The position numbers were made by a program, and so were the translations under genes. From Mortierella sp. BCC40632 (Eukaryota; Mortierellomycota; Mortierellomycetes; Mortierellales; Mortierellaceae), in NCBI GenBank assembly GCA_011634665.1, contig WAEK01000020.1, forward strand, positions 894,312 to 958,311: a stretch of DNA of 64,000 nt. Reading direction: 5' to 3'. The notes under the pieces were generated by a model. That model was not told where the DNA came from, searched no databases, and saw only the letters and a program-made list of their open reading frames with translations. This document shows, piece by piece, positions 12,850 to 25,532 of this stretch (position 1 is the first letter of the stretch; every line of letters begins with the position of its first letter).

Positions 12850-14368
12850 ATCCTTTCTTGCACTAGCTTAAAAGGAGATTAAGAGGGGAAGAGGACTTTT
12901 TTTGCCACCCTCTCCCCCTTTCCTCAATGGACTCGAAAACACGAGCTTTCTCATTGGCTCCTTGACGCGACCGGCAATGATTCCCCCCACGATACCAACC
13001 AAAAAAAAAAAATCCACCTTTTTTTTTTATTATTCTTCTGAAAAAAAAAAAGTATTCCCCCTCTTCTTCTTCTTCTTCTTCGGCTTCGGTTGGATGATTC
13101 CTCCCTGGAGGTGTGAGTCTCCTATTTTTTTTTTCCCAACCAGGCTTCCGATACCCCGTTTTTTTTTTTTTTTCTTCCATCTTCCATCTTTTTCAAAAAG
13201 TGAAATACCTCCTCTCCCCCAACCTTCACTTAATGATCCGTTCAAAAGAAATCCTGAGTACCTCCTCGTAGGACGCAGGCAGTCAAAAAGAGTATCCCCA
13301 ATTTTTTTTTCTAATTAAAAACAATAAAAAAAACCTTCTCCTAGCCTCAATGGCTACTTTACAAAAAAAAAATACAACTAAAGAACCACTACGAATGAAT
13401 ACATAAATGAGTGAGCGACTAAGTGAGTGAGTGAGTGAGTGAGTAAGGGGGGGGAGGGGAGGAGGAGGAGGTCTGAAAAGAAAGAATAAGCGGCGCGACA
13501 TTTGGCGCGCAGAAGTGGATGGGACGGGGTCTCGGAGGATGAAAAAAAAACGCCTATATTATCCATTCTGGGAGCGCGCTGAAGGCTAGGCTAGGCGTTG
13601 TGTCGGTTGCTGAGCACACAAATGTATGGGAGCGAGCCAGTAATAGACATCCCCCAGCTAGGAGATGGGCTCCAGGGGGGGGAGCTGCAGCGAAATGTAT
13701 GTGTAGAGAAAAAAAAAGATTAGAGTAGGAGAGTAGAACATAGGATACGAAGAATGGTACTAGAGAGAGAAAGAAAAAGTGGGCGCGATCCCTAAAGCGA
13801 CCTTTCATTCTCCTCACCCCACAACAAGAAGGGAAAGGAAACGATGAAATGATTGGCCTCTGAACCAATAATGGCAGAGAAAGAATGCTTGGAATGTATC
13901 TAGCATAGACTACAGGAGTACCTACACGCTTCCTACTCTTCACTTTCATGTCTCTGACATTGAGAGGAAGCTCAGCAAGCTGAAGAAGGGGGAGGGGGGC
14001 GCTACTAGTGTCTTGAGTTTGGTTAGCACGATTACTGTTTATTCTACCGTTGGTGGGAGAATCCTCTCTCTGACTTCTGCTCCCAGCTCCACTCAAGCAC
14101 GAGCGCGACACTTTGCAGGTGCCTGAGCAAGCATAGAGCAGAGGAGCGCAAAGCTAGCCATGGCCCTTTTTTTTTTAGGAGTGTGACTGGCTCCAGCCTG
14201 TCAAAGGTCACAGTGACGTCTGGCTGGACAGGGCTTGTGGTGGTTGTGGTGGTTGTAGTGGTGATTCCTGACCTGCCAAGAGAGAGAGAGAGAGAGAGAG
14301 AGAGACACTAGGGAGAGAGAGAGAGAGAAAAGGAGAACAGACCGCTTCTCTTACTCCCATTCCATCAT

Positions 14369-14400
<32 letters not shown>

Positions 14401-14799
14401 CTTTCATTCCTCTCCTCCAACTCTCTTTTTTTTTCCCTTCCAAGTCTTGAACTCAAGGACGCATCCTTCAACAGTAACGTGTCGTTTCCTCACAAGGAAT
14501 AGCTCAAAAGGAGACATTACCACCACGCTGGATTCACAAGAGGAGAATTGTCCAGGACCCAGAGAAGAAAAAAAAAGAAAAGAAAAAGAGAGACTCGCGT
14601 CATAGCAATGGAGCAAGAGACAACGAATGCTTCTCATTGCTTGGCATGAACGCCACTACCACCACCATTGACATGCCACCACCACCGTCACCACCACCGC
14701 TCTTTTCTTTTTCTTTTTCTTTTTCTTTTCTTTCTCAAAATGACTAACGATGGCTGACCGTTCCTTCTGCATTGTTTCTCTTCGTTCTCTCCTCGAGTA
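12850..14799. other. Intergenic region between secreted peptide gene and twinfilin
   Basis: No confident gene. It contains several poly-T runs, GAGT repeats near 13411-13445, GA repeats at about 14279-14330 and a long T-run at about 14372-14400. The start codon of twinfilin must lie in the right-hand part. The best visible split-ATG candidate is an A at 14473 followed by a GTAACG donor, which would make a 327-base first intron. A 185-codon minus-strand frame (13554-14111) has no recognisable features. Confidence 0.5.
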
Positions 14800-14800
14800 G

Positions 14801-16450
14801 TGTCTAGCCAAACCGGAATCAAGGGTAATTTGAACACTATGCATTTCTCAGGGGCAAAGGCTGGGAAGAAAAAAAGAAGAAGAAATGACCATTTCCATGA
14901 CGAACTCTGTCGTTCACTCTCTCACGCTCCATCTCTGACTATTTTTTTTTCTTTCTCTTTTCCTTCGATGTCTAGTTTCTCCAAAGCTCGCTAGTGTTTG
15001 GAAGGAGGTGACTGCATCAGGCAGCAGAGTACGCGCCGTCAAGGTCTCGATCATCAACGAATCACTCGAGGACGATGGCACTTTTGATATTCAGGGATCC
15101 TTTGAGCAAGGTATGGAAAGAAAGAAGAAAGAAAGAGACTGGTGACCCTATATATTGTACACGTCCTGTATGCTAGATTCTCCTCCTCCTCCTCCCCTCT
15201 TCCGCTTTACTTGCGGATCAAATGGTCTATCCCACCCCAGCTTGCTTTGAATCTTTCTTTCCAACATCATTGTCTTTTTTTTTCTTCTTCTTCTTCCTCT
15301 TGATGTTTGACCACGCATGGCTTTTCTAGACTTTGGAATTGTCCATGAGAACATAACTGAGAAGCAGCCTGCCTACTTTATGGTTCGATTGGACAGCACC
15401 AAGGGTGGTTCCTCAGAATGGCTCTTCCTTTGCTTTGTACCCGATGTGGCTCCAGTCCGTCAAAAGATGATCTATGCCGCCACTCGTGCCTCTTTGACCA
15501 AGGATTTGGGCGACTCTCACTTTTCGGATTCGATCTATGGCACCAACATGGTAGGAAAAAAAAAAAAGAATCTGCCGACAATGTTTGAAGAAGAGCAAAG
15601 GAGAAAAGATAGAGGAGAGAAATCCTGGCATGTCTTTTTTTCTTTTTCTGCCCTGACCCATCGTGATCTCTAATCTCTTCCAACCCCCCATCCGCATGGT
15701 CAACCTTTTCTTTTTTTATACTATCTAAACCAAAAAAAAAAATCTCCTTTCTCAAGAGTGACTTTACGTTGGATGGATACAAGAGACACCGCGCAAGTCT
15801 TTCAGCCCCTAAACCCCTGACCGATCGTGAACGTCAGCTGGCCGAGATCCATGCCAATGAAAAGTTGTTGGTCGAGAGCATGAAGGGAGGTTCTTATCGA
15901 AAGCAACATGCTCCCGGAATGAACTTTCCTCTTACAGATCGTGCCATTGCTGCCCTCAAGAAATTGGTGGTGGTCAAGAAGACTTCACCCTCTGTTGGAG
16001 AGATTAGGTCCAAATTTGGTGGTCCTGCTTTCAATGTTTCAGCCACTGCCTCCAAGGCTGTGCTTAGTCCTGCTTCGACTCCCTTGCCTGCTTCGCCTGT
16101 GATCAGTCGACAGAATACGGAACAGGATGTGAAAAAGACGGAATCGGATTCAATCGTGGCAGAGGATGAATGGGATGATGACAATGAAGATGCCAAGGAC
16201 AAGAAGAAGGAAACAGAGGAGAAGAAGGAAGAGACCAAAGAAGTGGCTGCAGAAGAGGAGGAAGTCAAGCCAGTCGAACCAGAGCCAGAGGTAGAGGCTG
16301 AGCCTGAACCAGAGGAACCAAAGGAGAGGACAATCAACTTTGTCAAGCTTGTAAGTTTGTATCCCAAGATTCTGGGTCAAATGTTGTTGCTTTTTGGAAG
16401 AGAAAGAAGAGGGAGACAATTCAATGACATGCTGTCTGGATCTTTGTTAA

Positions 16451-16500
<50 letters not shown>

Positions 16501-16698
16501 TGTTATTTGTGGCGTGGTTGGTCCTTCTAGGCGATTGATGCCGAGAATGAGCGGATTGATCTTGCAAGTGAGGTCAAGATCACGGCTCAGGAGGTGCACA
16601 AGAACATTGACGAGGATTCTCCCAGGTTTACGTTCTTTGCTTTTGAGCACACGCATAACGGCACATCCCATGACTCTCTTGGTAAGGCATCAGACTCT

Positions 16699-16732
<34 letters not shown>

Positions 16733-17151
16733 TTGTTGCTGTCGATGATGACGATAAAAATACAAGATCGAGTGTTCGTCATGCCTTGAATAGGGGGTTA
16801 TTGTTGTTGTTTTTATTTTCCCGCCAACTCACCTAAACATTTAAATATAAATTTTTTTTCTCCCTTTCCACTCGACTAGTGTTCATGTACACGTGCCCGA
16901 CCAAGTCCAAGATTCGAGAGCGTATGTTGTACTCTTCATGCCGAGCAGGAGTGTTGCAAGCGGCCAAGGAAGAAGCAAATTTGGAGGTGGACAAGAAATT
17001 GGAGACGACAGACGTTTCGGATTTGACAGAGAGTTTCCTGTTGGAGGAATTGCATCCCAAGTCTCATTCAGTCTTTGGAACGAGCACAGGGGTTAATAGT
17101 CCAAGGGGATTCAGCAAGCCCGCCCGTCCTGGTGCTCGTCGCGTCATGTAG
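14801..17151 (+). CDS. TWF1: Twinfilin (tandem ADF-H actin-binding protein)
   Basis: Twinfilin binds actin monomers and caps barbed ends in the cytosol. Visible exons are 14801-14824, 14976-15110, 15330-15550, 15757-16350, 16531-16681 and 16880-17151, with phases consistent throughout. With the missing A of ATG supplied by an upstream exon the protein is 465 residues. The N-terminus reads SSQTGIKVSPKL. The first ADF-H domain includes QPAYFMVRLDS, VRQKMIYAATRASL and YGTNMSDFTLDGYKRH. The second begins with MNFPLTDRAIAALKKL and resumes at INFVKLAIDAENERIDL, then FFAFEHTHNG, YTCPTKSKIRERMLYSSCR and LLEELHPKSH, which matches the twinfilin C-terminus. The length exceeds the usual roughly 330-350 because about 120 acidic/low-complexity residues (about 198-319) sit inside the second domain. 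The start codon is split by an intron and its first exon is not certain. Confidence 0.88.
16453..16498 (+). repeat. (CT)n tract in a twinfilin intron
   Basis: A CT dinucleotide run of about 45 bases lies about 33 bases before the acceptor at 16530 and acts as an overlong pyrimidine tract. Confidence 0.85.
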
Positions 17152-17182
17152 AGACCTGTTTTTTTTTTTTAAAAAAGAAAAA

Positions 17183-17214
<32 letters not shown>

Positions 17215-18592
17215 GGGACTACAAAACAACATTGACAAAAACGACAAAAAGCAAAAAAAGACAAGAGTTGCTAATAGATAAAGGGTGCCGCTCACCAGAG
17301 AAAAACAGCAGGGCCTAGTTGGTATCTCATCTGTATAGGACGACTATTTTGGTATCGAGTGTAACGGGATATATGTTTTGAATCTACACACGACACGAGA
17401 GAAAGGGGGGGACGCGTCCGGAGGACAAAGAATGGACTAGTGGAAACACTTTTTTTTTTTTTTTTTTGCGCCGTGGACAATATCGGATCTGATAGAGATG
17501 CGAAAATGGCGAACAAGGATTTCAAGACCCGCTTCACGAGAGAGAAGGGAGGAAGAGAGGAGAGAGGAGGAATAGGAAGGAGGAAGAGTAGGAGGAGGAA
17601 GAGAGAGAGAGAGAGAGAGAGAAAGAGGAGGAAAAGAGAGGTGCAGTTTATGTGCATGCAGAGAGCTTGGGGGTTATTCTTAAAGTGCGCCAATAAGAAG
17701 AGGCCTCTCGGTCAAAGGAGGAACGACGATTCCCGATTATTGCCGGCAATGATCGAGTATGAGAGAAGGGATACACTATCACCAAAAAGTAGGAGGAGAA
17801 GGAGGAAGAGGAAGAAGGACGAGGATACAGGGTAAGCAAACACACACACACACACTCTCTCTCTCTCATATACACACACACACTCTCTCTCTCATATACA
17901 CACACACTCTCTCTAAATATGACTGCTCTCCCTCCAACCTTCGCGTGAAGATGATGAAGGGATTACAAGAAGAGAGCGATAGAAAGGGCGAAGCCATAGG
18001 ACAAAAAAAAAAAAAAAAAAACGATATTTCTTTCTCTCCACAGAAGTCCGTTCTCTCCTCACGGGACATGATTCGACCAGAGAGAGAGAGAGAGAGAGGG
18101 AGGGAGAGAAAGTGAGAGAGGGAGAGAGATTGAGGGAGGAGGGGAGAGGGAAAGAGAGCACCCATGATGGCACGACTCTTTTACGAACAAGCATGTGAAA
18201 ATGCTTTAAATTTTGGACTCGGCCTTGCCTCCAAGAAAACAAGAGAGAAAGAAAGGGTAGTGAGGGAGGAAGAGGAGGAGGAGGAGGAGAAGAGGTCACA
18301 GTAACCAAAAAAGCATGTGGGAGTCAGGCAAGCCCGCCTCTCTCTTTCTCGCTTAGCTTAAGGAGTCCGGGGTCGGATCTAAAACAGGCAAGAGTGTCTC
18401 GATGGGGAAAAGCGATGACTACCACTGACTGACTGAACGGAAGGAAGGAAGGAACTGACTAACTTACTCTAGCTGTATAACCATGAGCCATTGAGCCATA
18501 CAAACAACACAAAGGAACCAACTTTGTTGGTTTTGACTTTACGAGTCAAAGAGAAAGATAAAGGGAGAGTGTGTGTGTGCGTGTGTGTTTGT

Positions 18593-18638
<46 letters not shown>

Positions 18639-20133
18639 GCGATGACACATCGGACCGTTTTTTCCAATGGGCTGGGCACAAAGGAAGAAGTTCATCAAAG
18701 TAGCAAAAGAAAAAGAAAGAGAGAAAGAAAGTAAGAGATCGACAAGAAGAGAAGATAATGACGGTTCCCCCCTCGGCGGACAAAAAAAAAAAAAAAGGGA
18801 GAAAAGAGAATTAGGAACAAAAGAGACCTTCTCGTTACCACCTCCACTCGAGACAAGAGGTATCCCCACCCTGGTTTCTCCAGGAACCGAGAGAGGAACA
18901 GGATTTACCCTTTGGTCAGTGGTAAGGAAGGGTGCGCTCACCACCTCTTTTTTTTTTTTTTTTTTTCAGCCCGACAAAAAAAAAAAAAAAAAAATAGAAT
19001 TGAATAGAGGAGACAGGCCGTTGCCCAAGCAACTTCCAGCCAATAGCTTTTGCACATCGCTGCACATCGCGCGAGAATCTAGATCGAAAAAAAAAAAAAA
19101 ACCTCGTCCTGGTCGGGACAGCCTACAATGGTACCCGTTCGTTCTCTTTTCTTACTACTACTTTCATTCTAAAAAAGAGAAAGAGAACCTGTTCGATAAT
19201 GTCACTCTGTCGTTGCTCGTCTGGTCATCAACAGCAACAGCAACAGCAACAACTTTTCTCTCATCCTTCTTACTGTCCTTTGTCCTTTCCCTCCTCTCTG
19301 TCCCTCCCTCCATTTCTCCTGCAGGAACACGGCAGCGAGCGGACTGCTCTTTCCAGGGAGGAGGAAGGAGGACAGACGGACAAGTGGGCAGGGGAGGAGA
19401 GAGAGGGGGGAGGGGAGGAGGCGCTGTCACGGACCGGATCTGTTCCACGGATACAATTTCTCTCACTTGTATCCTCTCTCTCTCTCGCTCGCTCGCTCGC
19501 ATTCTCCACTCTCGCTTTGTTGTGCTGTTAAGCCCCGATTCGAAGCATCGCTCACAAAAAGGGCCTGCGGGAGTCAATTTTTTTTTTCTCTTTCTTTATT
19601 TCTGTGCGTGTGGAATGTGGATGAAGGATAAAGAAGATAAAAAGTCGTTTTTTTTCCCCCTTCTTCCATGTTTGCGCATAGCACTCCTCACATGTGTCTG
19701 TGGACGGGGCAGCGGGGAAGAAGAAGAAGAAAAAAGGGCAAGGGAGTGAGTGGGGAACAACGCTATTTGTCATTTTGAAATGGGCGTTCTTTCTCTCCCA
19801 GTTGTCGTGCGATGTGTATGTTGTCGGTTACCCCGCACGCACACGCTGTAAACTAACATTTTGCCCTGCGTGTCTGTGTGTGTGTGTGTGTGTGTATGTC
19901 TGTCCGTGTGCGTGTGTGTCTAATGTGCGTGGTGCGTGGGTGTGAGTGAGAGAAAGTGTACAGCCGGGGCAAAGAGAGAGAGGTGAGAGCAAAAAGGACA
20001 ACCAACGAGTCAGAGCGACGGGATCCTCCCTCTAAAGGGGTTTAGAGAGTCAATAAGTGAAAAAAAAAAAGAGAGTGCAGATGCAGCCCGGGATGCGGGT
20101 CATCGCCTCGGCTCTCCTCTTGACTCGTTCTCC

Positions 20134-20174
<41 letters not shown>

Positions 20175-20612
20175 CACTCATTCACTCATTCATTCTCTTT
20201 CTTTATTCTGTCATATTTTTGGCCCTTTTGTCGTCCTCGATATATAAAAGCTCGACCACTTGTCCTCCACGCCGGTCTTTGTTTTCTTGATTTCCTTTCT
20301 TCTTTCCTTCTTTCTTCTCTCTCTCTCTCTCTCTCTTCTCTTCTTCTTCTTCCTTGTCAACCTCTCCTCTCCTCTCTCTCCTTCCGCCCCTCCTGTACTT
20401 ATTTTCTCTCTCCATTCTACCTTTCCCGATCTTTTTCTTTTCTCCTCTCTACTCTCCACTCTCCACTCCTTTTTTCTCTCTTACACACACACATACCCAA
20501 AGGATCATCCCCTCCAGAGATTCAAGTCGAGAGGACATCCCATTCCAGCATATAGAAAACCAAACAAGATCAAAGAAAAGAGGATACCACCACACTATAC
20601 CAACAGAAAAAA
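17152..20612. other. 3.4-kb gene-free stretch rich in microsatellites
   Basis: No gene is supported. Repeats include (GAAA)n at about 17180-17212, GA tracts near 17600, alternating CA and CT blocks at about 17838-17910, GA at 18079-18100, a long (GT)n run at about 18570-18640, (TG)n at about 19876-19918, and (CT)n at about 20138-20170. A 360-codon plus-strand frame (18667-19749) consists of Lys, Phe, Ser and Arg runs encoded by these repeats and is not credible. The right end holds the promoter and leader of the mitochondrial carrier gene. Confidence 0.6.
20241..20249 (+). promoter_or_regulatory. TATA box of the succinate/fumarate carrier gene
   Basis: TATATAAAA lies about 365 bases before the ATG at 20613, within pyrimidine-rich DNA. 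The distance leaves room for a long C/T-rich 5' UTR, which fits this genome's style. Confidence 0.45.
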
Positions 20613-22969
20613 ATGGCTGCAAGAGATAGGAAATCACCTTTGACCAACTTGATTGCCGGAGGCGCTGCCGGATTCATGGAGGCCTTGATCTGTCATCCAC
20701 TGGATACGATCAAGGTCCGCATGCAACTTGCCAAGAACATTTCCAAGAGCGGTGCCAAAACTGTAAGTGTTCTTTTTCTATCTCTTATAAATATATTTTT
20801 TTCATATCGGTTCCTGAAGGGCAGTTAAGAAAGTGAAGGGAGAGAAAGTTGGTCAAGATGTTCAAGAGGGAAAAAAAAGAAGAAGAGATCTCCCCCCCCC
20901 CTCCTCTCCAACCTCCTATCCTCATTTCCTATTTCCGAGAGAGAATGATACGCTGGAAACAAACCTTTTTTTTTTTTTTTTTTTTTTCGTCGAACCAGCT
21001 TTTTCTCCTTCCAAGAACCGATGAGGATGAGGATGAGGATGAGAGGAATGAGCGAATGAACAAAGCAGCAGCTGCATTGTACTGCCTCATCGTTTTGTCT
21101 CCCATCTCTTCGGGAGGACGGAGAAAAATAAGGCAAAATCTGGGGTACACCACAAGAGTGGAAGCCGAGAGTGAATAAGAGAGAGAGTGAGAGTGAGAGA
21201 GAGCGAAAGAGAGTTGAGGTTCTGTGGCTCAGACGAGAGAGAAGCAAAGAGAGAGTCCGGGTGACAAATGTTAATGAAGAGACAGGTTTGTGGGGGAGAA
21301 AGAGAGAGAGAGAGAGACGAAAATAGGTCTCTCTCCCCTGGACGCACTCACAAGGTGGACAGTGACTCGGATCACTTTGGTCGGTGTGACTACCGACTGG
21401 GAGACTAGGGTGGGAGGACTGCGCATGGAGGAGGAGGAGAAAGGACTCCAAGGGTCTCCCCCTCTTCAACTCTTATTCCCCTTTGTGCTCCAATACCCCG
21501 AGGAAAGGGCAATTGGACATGTGGGGCGGTGCATCCGGTGCCTTCAATGCAGTGTCTCGATCATCCGAGACATGGGCTAAGAGGAAAGGAAAAAAAAATA
21601 ACATCAACTAACCCTTTCTCTATCTCATTTCTCTATCTCCCTTTCTCTTTTTGCTCATTGGCATGGTGTTGATACCTACAATAACAACAACAACCAACCA
21701 ACCAACCAACAATAACAATAACAAAAAAAAAAAAAAAAACAGGCCAGCCCTTCGTTCCTGGGAGTCGGTATGAGGATCGTTCAGAGGGAGTCGCCTTTGG
21801 CGCTGTACAAGGGCCTCGGAGCGGTCACGGCGGGTATTGTGCCCAAGATGGCTATCCGATTCACTACCTTCCAGTTCTACAAGGACGTGATGGTTGACAA
21901 GGATGGCAAGCCCTGGAAGCTCAACAACTTGTGGGGTAAGTCTCTCTTTTTTTATATTTCCGAGAAAAGAACTGTTGATGGGGCAAAAAAAAAAAAAAAA
22001 AAAAGAAATGAGAAAAAAAAAATTTTTTTTTCTCTTTTCTTTTTTTTACTCTCCCACGCATATTTCTTCACTCTTCTCTTCTCTTCTCTCTCTCTCTATC
22101 TCTCTCTCTTTGACCTGGTGGACAAGTCTATCCAGCAAAGAAAGAATAGAGTCCTCGGAGAAGGAAGAGAGAGCAAGTGAGAGAGAGGGAGAGAGAGAGA
22201 GGAAGAAAAGAGATATTATTATTATCACTTTTTTTTTTTTTTTTTTTAGTTTCCCACGATCATTCTTAATCAGATCTGCTCTCACCTGGGTTCACCGTTA
22301 CTCAATCACCGTCCTGCATGGCGCCTTTTCTCACTCATCTCTCTCTCATTCTTCCTCTAATTAGCCGGTCTCCTCGCTGGTATCACCGAGGCCGTCCTCG
22401 TCGTCACCCCCATGGACGTGGTCAAGATTCGTCTTCAGGCTCAGCGTCATTCCATGGCTGATCCCCTCGACATCCCCAAGTACCGCAACGCTGCCCACTG
22501 CGCTTACACCGTCATCCGTGAGGAGGGCTTTGGTGCTCTCTACCGTGGTGTGGGCTTGACTTCTCTTCGTCAGGCCACCAACCAGGCTGCCAACTTCCCC
22601 ACCTATCACTTCCTCAAGGGTTACCTCCAGCGTGCTCAGGACCTCAAGGAGCTCCCCGGTTACCAGTCTGCCGTCATCGGTTGTATCTCTGGTGCCATGG
22701 GTCCCTTGGTCAACAACCCCATCGACATTGTCAAGACTCGTATCCAAAAGACCCCCAACCCCGAGGGTCTCAGCGGCTGGGCTCGTGTCGTCGATGTCAA
22801 CACCTCGATCCTCAAGAACGAGGGCTGGAGAGCTTTCTACAAGGGTGTTACTCCTCGTGTTCTCCGTGTGGCTCCTGGTCAGGCTGTCACCTTTGCTGTG
22901 TACGAGCGTGTCTCCAGCTGGTTGGACCGCAACTCGGACAGCTTCAAGTTGGCTGCTGCTGCCAAGTAA
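20613..22969 (+). CDS. SFC1: Mitochondrial succinate/fumarate carrier (Sfc1/Acr1-like)
   Basis: This is an inner-membrane carrier of the SLC25 family that exchanges cytosolic succinate for mitochondrial fumarate, linking the glyoxylate cycle to gluconeogenesis. Exons are 20613-20762, 21743-21935 and 22365-22969, giving 315 residues. The three carrier repeats show PLDTIK (29-34), PMDVVK (130-135) and PIDIVK (233-238), each followed by a basic/aromatic pattern. Sfc1-type contact residues are seen in VKIRLQAQ, RQATNQAANF and RVMRVAPGQAVTF-like RVLRVAPGQAVTF. The overall pattern matches yeast Sfc1 better than citrate or dicarboxylate carriers. Intron 1 is unusually long (980 bases). The last exon uses C-ending codons heavily, which suggests high expression. 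The gene converges on PITHD1. Confidence 0.9.
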
Positions 22970-23287
22970 AGAAAGATGTAGTCGTAGTCGTAGTAGTTAT
23001 CAGCATTTTGATTCCTCTCCTTTTGCATCCTTTCCTCCTCTCTTTTCTATTTTTCTCCTCCCTTCCTTTACCCAGTTCTCAAAATCAAAGAAATATATAT
23101 ATATATATCAAAAAAGATATTATCACACACACTGAAACAACTCGAGTCGATAGTGTCGCCCATGGTATACCTACGAAATATGGATTGGAAAGCGAAAAGT
23201 CCCGAGTGGGCCCAAAGAATATCTCTTTTTGATCTGTTCCTTTTCTCTGGGAGTAAAGTTTATGTATTTGATTGACTGGTTCGCAGG

Positions 23288-24104
23288 CTAATCGATCTCT
23301 CGACTAAGGGCGTCCTTGATGCCTGGGATCTTGTGATCCGCTGGATTGGCCTGCAACTCGTACACAGTGATGATCGGGTCTCTTGTGAACTACGAGTGGT
23401 AGGGGAAAAAAAAAACAAAAAGGTCGCGCGCACGGTTGAGTGTTTGTAGAAAAATAAGTAAAAAAAAAAGGGGGGGAGAGGGGGACGGAGAGAGGAGACC
23501 GTTACGTTGGGGGAGAAGACATTGTCCTGATCAGACTTCATTCTCCTCCATTGTTGTGGTTGTTGTGTGGGGGGTATTTTTTTCGACTCCCGCTCATTAG
23601 CCTGGCCTTTTTTTTTTTTTTACCTCTGAAAATTCACCCTTCAGGCCAATAAAGCTGATCCGGGTCGCGTCACCTCCATAGTTCTCACTAAAGAAGAGCG
23701 TCAAACTGCGAATGCTCGTAAACTTGGCAATCCTAGTATTTTGGGATAGGGAAGAACAAAGAAGGAGTACCGTATCAGTAGATCAACAAAAGAGAATAAG
23801 AATACTCTACAAGCACTGGTAAATTGGTGGCGCAATCTATCGCTCGCTTTTTTTTTTTTTTTTTTTTTTTTTTTACCTCGTCGCATATTCGGCTACCTGA
23901 CCATTGGTATCCTCGACAAGATCCCATTCCTGAGTCGCGCCTGTTGAATCGGCATTGTCAAAATCTAGGTCATCCTTGTTCACAAACCTAACCATCAAAA
24001 AAAGCAAAAAGCAAAAAGCAAAAAGCAAAAAAAAAAAAAAAAAAAGGTAGCCAAGAGTGAGCCATTTTGTGCGGGGAATGAGCTAAAAGCGAGCCCAGCC
24101 TCTC

Positions 24105-24136
<32 letters not shown>

Positions 24137-24555
24137 GTATATTTTATACACTTACGCCTTAAGTTTCTTGGGCGCCGTTTCTCCAGGTTCAGATCGAAGA
24201 GTAATCGACTTGAGCTTGACAAGTCCCGTGAAACTATATGAGCAAAGCGTTTAGCAAGTTTCCCCAGCCAGGAGAGATATTCACACAGCACTTTGGGTCA
24301 GTTTTTTTTTTTTTTTTCCTCAAGTAGAGAAAAGAAAGAAAGAAATCACCTACGGGATCCTCATGATAAGCTGTTCGTCTGCATCACTCTCCAGAACCTA
24401 TTCGATCGTGTCCACAGGATAAGGAGAGAGAAAAAGAGAAAGAGAGAAAGAAAGATATAAACAAAAAAAAAAAGAAAAGAAAAGAAAGTGAAAGAATCAG
24501 CGAGATGTTGTTTCCTTCTTCTTCAACCAGACTCGGTCCTACTCATTTGTGTGAG

Positions 24556-24598
<43 letters not shown>

Positions 24599-24838
24599 AA
24601 AACTCACCTTGGTGTCGTCCATCTTCTCATGCCAAGGTTTGAGAATACTTCTTCCAGCATTGGGCACACTTTCGTTAAGACAAGTAACATTGTCGTGGTC
24701 AATCTTTTGGTAGAGCGATTCATGCACCAGTTCCGAATCGGGTGCATCGTGGCTATGGTCATGTCCGTGTCCGTGTCCGTGTCCATGTCCATGACCATGT
24801 CCGTGGGCATGGGCTTCGTCGTGGCAATGATGGCTCAT
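23288..24838 (-). CDS. PITHD1: PITH domain-containing protein (PITHD1 homologue)
   Basis: This is a 224-residue protein with a single PITH (proteasome-interacting thioredoxin C-terminal-like) domain. Six exons fit with consistent phases: 24838-24608, 24397-24354, 24233-24156, 23987-23877, 23732-23624 and 23389-23288. Diagnostic blocks are CLNES, ILKPWHEK, LESDADEQLIM, GLVKLKSITLRS, EWDLVEDTNGQVAEY, LTLFFSENYGGD, ISFIGLKGEF and YELQANPADHK, in the same order as animal PITHD1. The N-terminus is odd: after MSHHCHDEAHAH come repeated His-Gly dipeptides, giving about 15 histidines in the first 31 residues and a likely metal-binding tail. It is expected to be cytosolic or nuclear and associated with proteasome or redox proteins; the exact role is unclear. 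It is divergent from CMC2. Confidence 0.88.
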
Positions 24839-25532
24839 GTCTTTACTGTTTTAAGTGTGTATGTAGTAGTGGTAGTAGTGGTAGTAGTAGTAGTAATAGT
24901 AGTGTATGTTGTGCGTGGCACTGGGGTTGACTGGTTGGTTGGTGGTCAAAAGAAAGAGAGAAACGCGGTTGGTGGCCAACTAAGCAACTCTTTTTCACTC
25001 TTCCAGATGCAATGAAAAGGCATGCCTTTTTTTTTTTTTTTTTTTTCAACTTCATTTCCACGTCACAGAGACCCGATGAAAACTTGACCAAGCTTAACCT
25101 GGCTAGTTCCTCTCTTCTTACCCACTCTCAATCAAGCAACATAGAAGAAGAGAAAGGAGGGGAAAGGGGAGGGGAGGAGACATGGTATCATCTCTCTTCT
25201 CTCCCTCAAACTTGGTCTGGCTACGACTTGTCCGACCTTCGTTTTCGAATATCCCGAGGTCGGAAGTCTAGAGGAGTTCAAATTAAGGGTCTCCTCCTCC
25301 GGCTTGGCCCCCCCTTCTCTTCCCCTGTCCCCTACTTTCTGAGATACCTCGGGTTCACAACATTAAGTTCGGGATGGTTTGCATTTGGGACGATCCTCTT
25401 TTTCTTCTTCCGTCTACATCCATCTCGGCTTTTTTTTTTTTTTTTTTTTTTTTTTTCTTCTTCTTCTTCCTCATCTCTTTCTATCTTTCTCACTCGGGCC
25501 TCGAAAAAAAAAAAAAAAATAAACCATCAAAC
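24839..25532. promoter_or_regulatory. Divergent promoter region PITHD1 / CMC2
   Basis: This 0.7-kb gap separates two divergent genes. It holds a GTA/GTAATA trinucleotide block at about 24862-24905, T-runs at 25027-25046 and 25431-25456, and no supported coding sequence. No clear TATA box was recognised. Confidence 0.45.

Noticed and set aside
13554..14111. 185-codon minus-strand frame
   Set aside because: No recognisable domain, odd composition, gene-poor repeat-rich setting.
18667..19749. 360-codon plus-strand open frame
   Set aside because: Built from microsatellite and homopolymer translation (Lys, Phe, Ser, Arg runs), no family pattern, no splice support.
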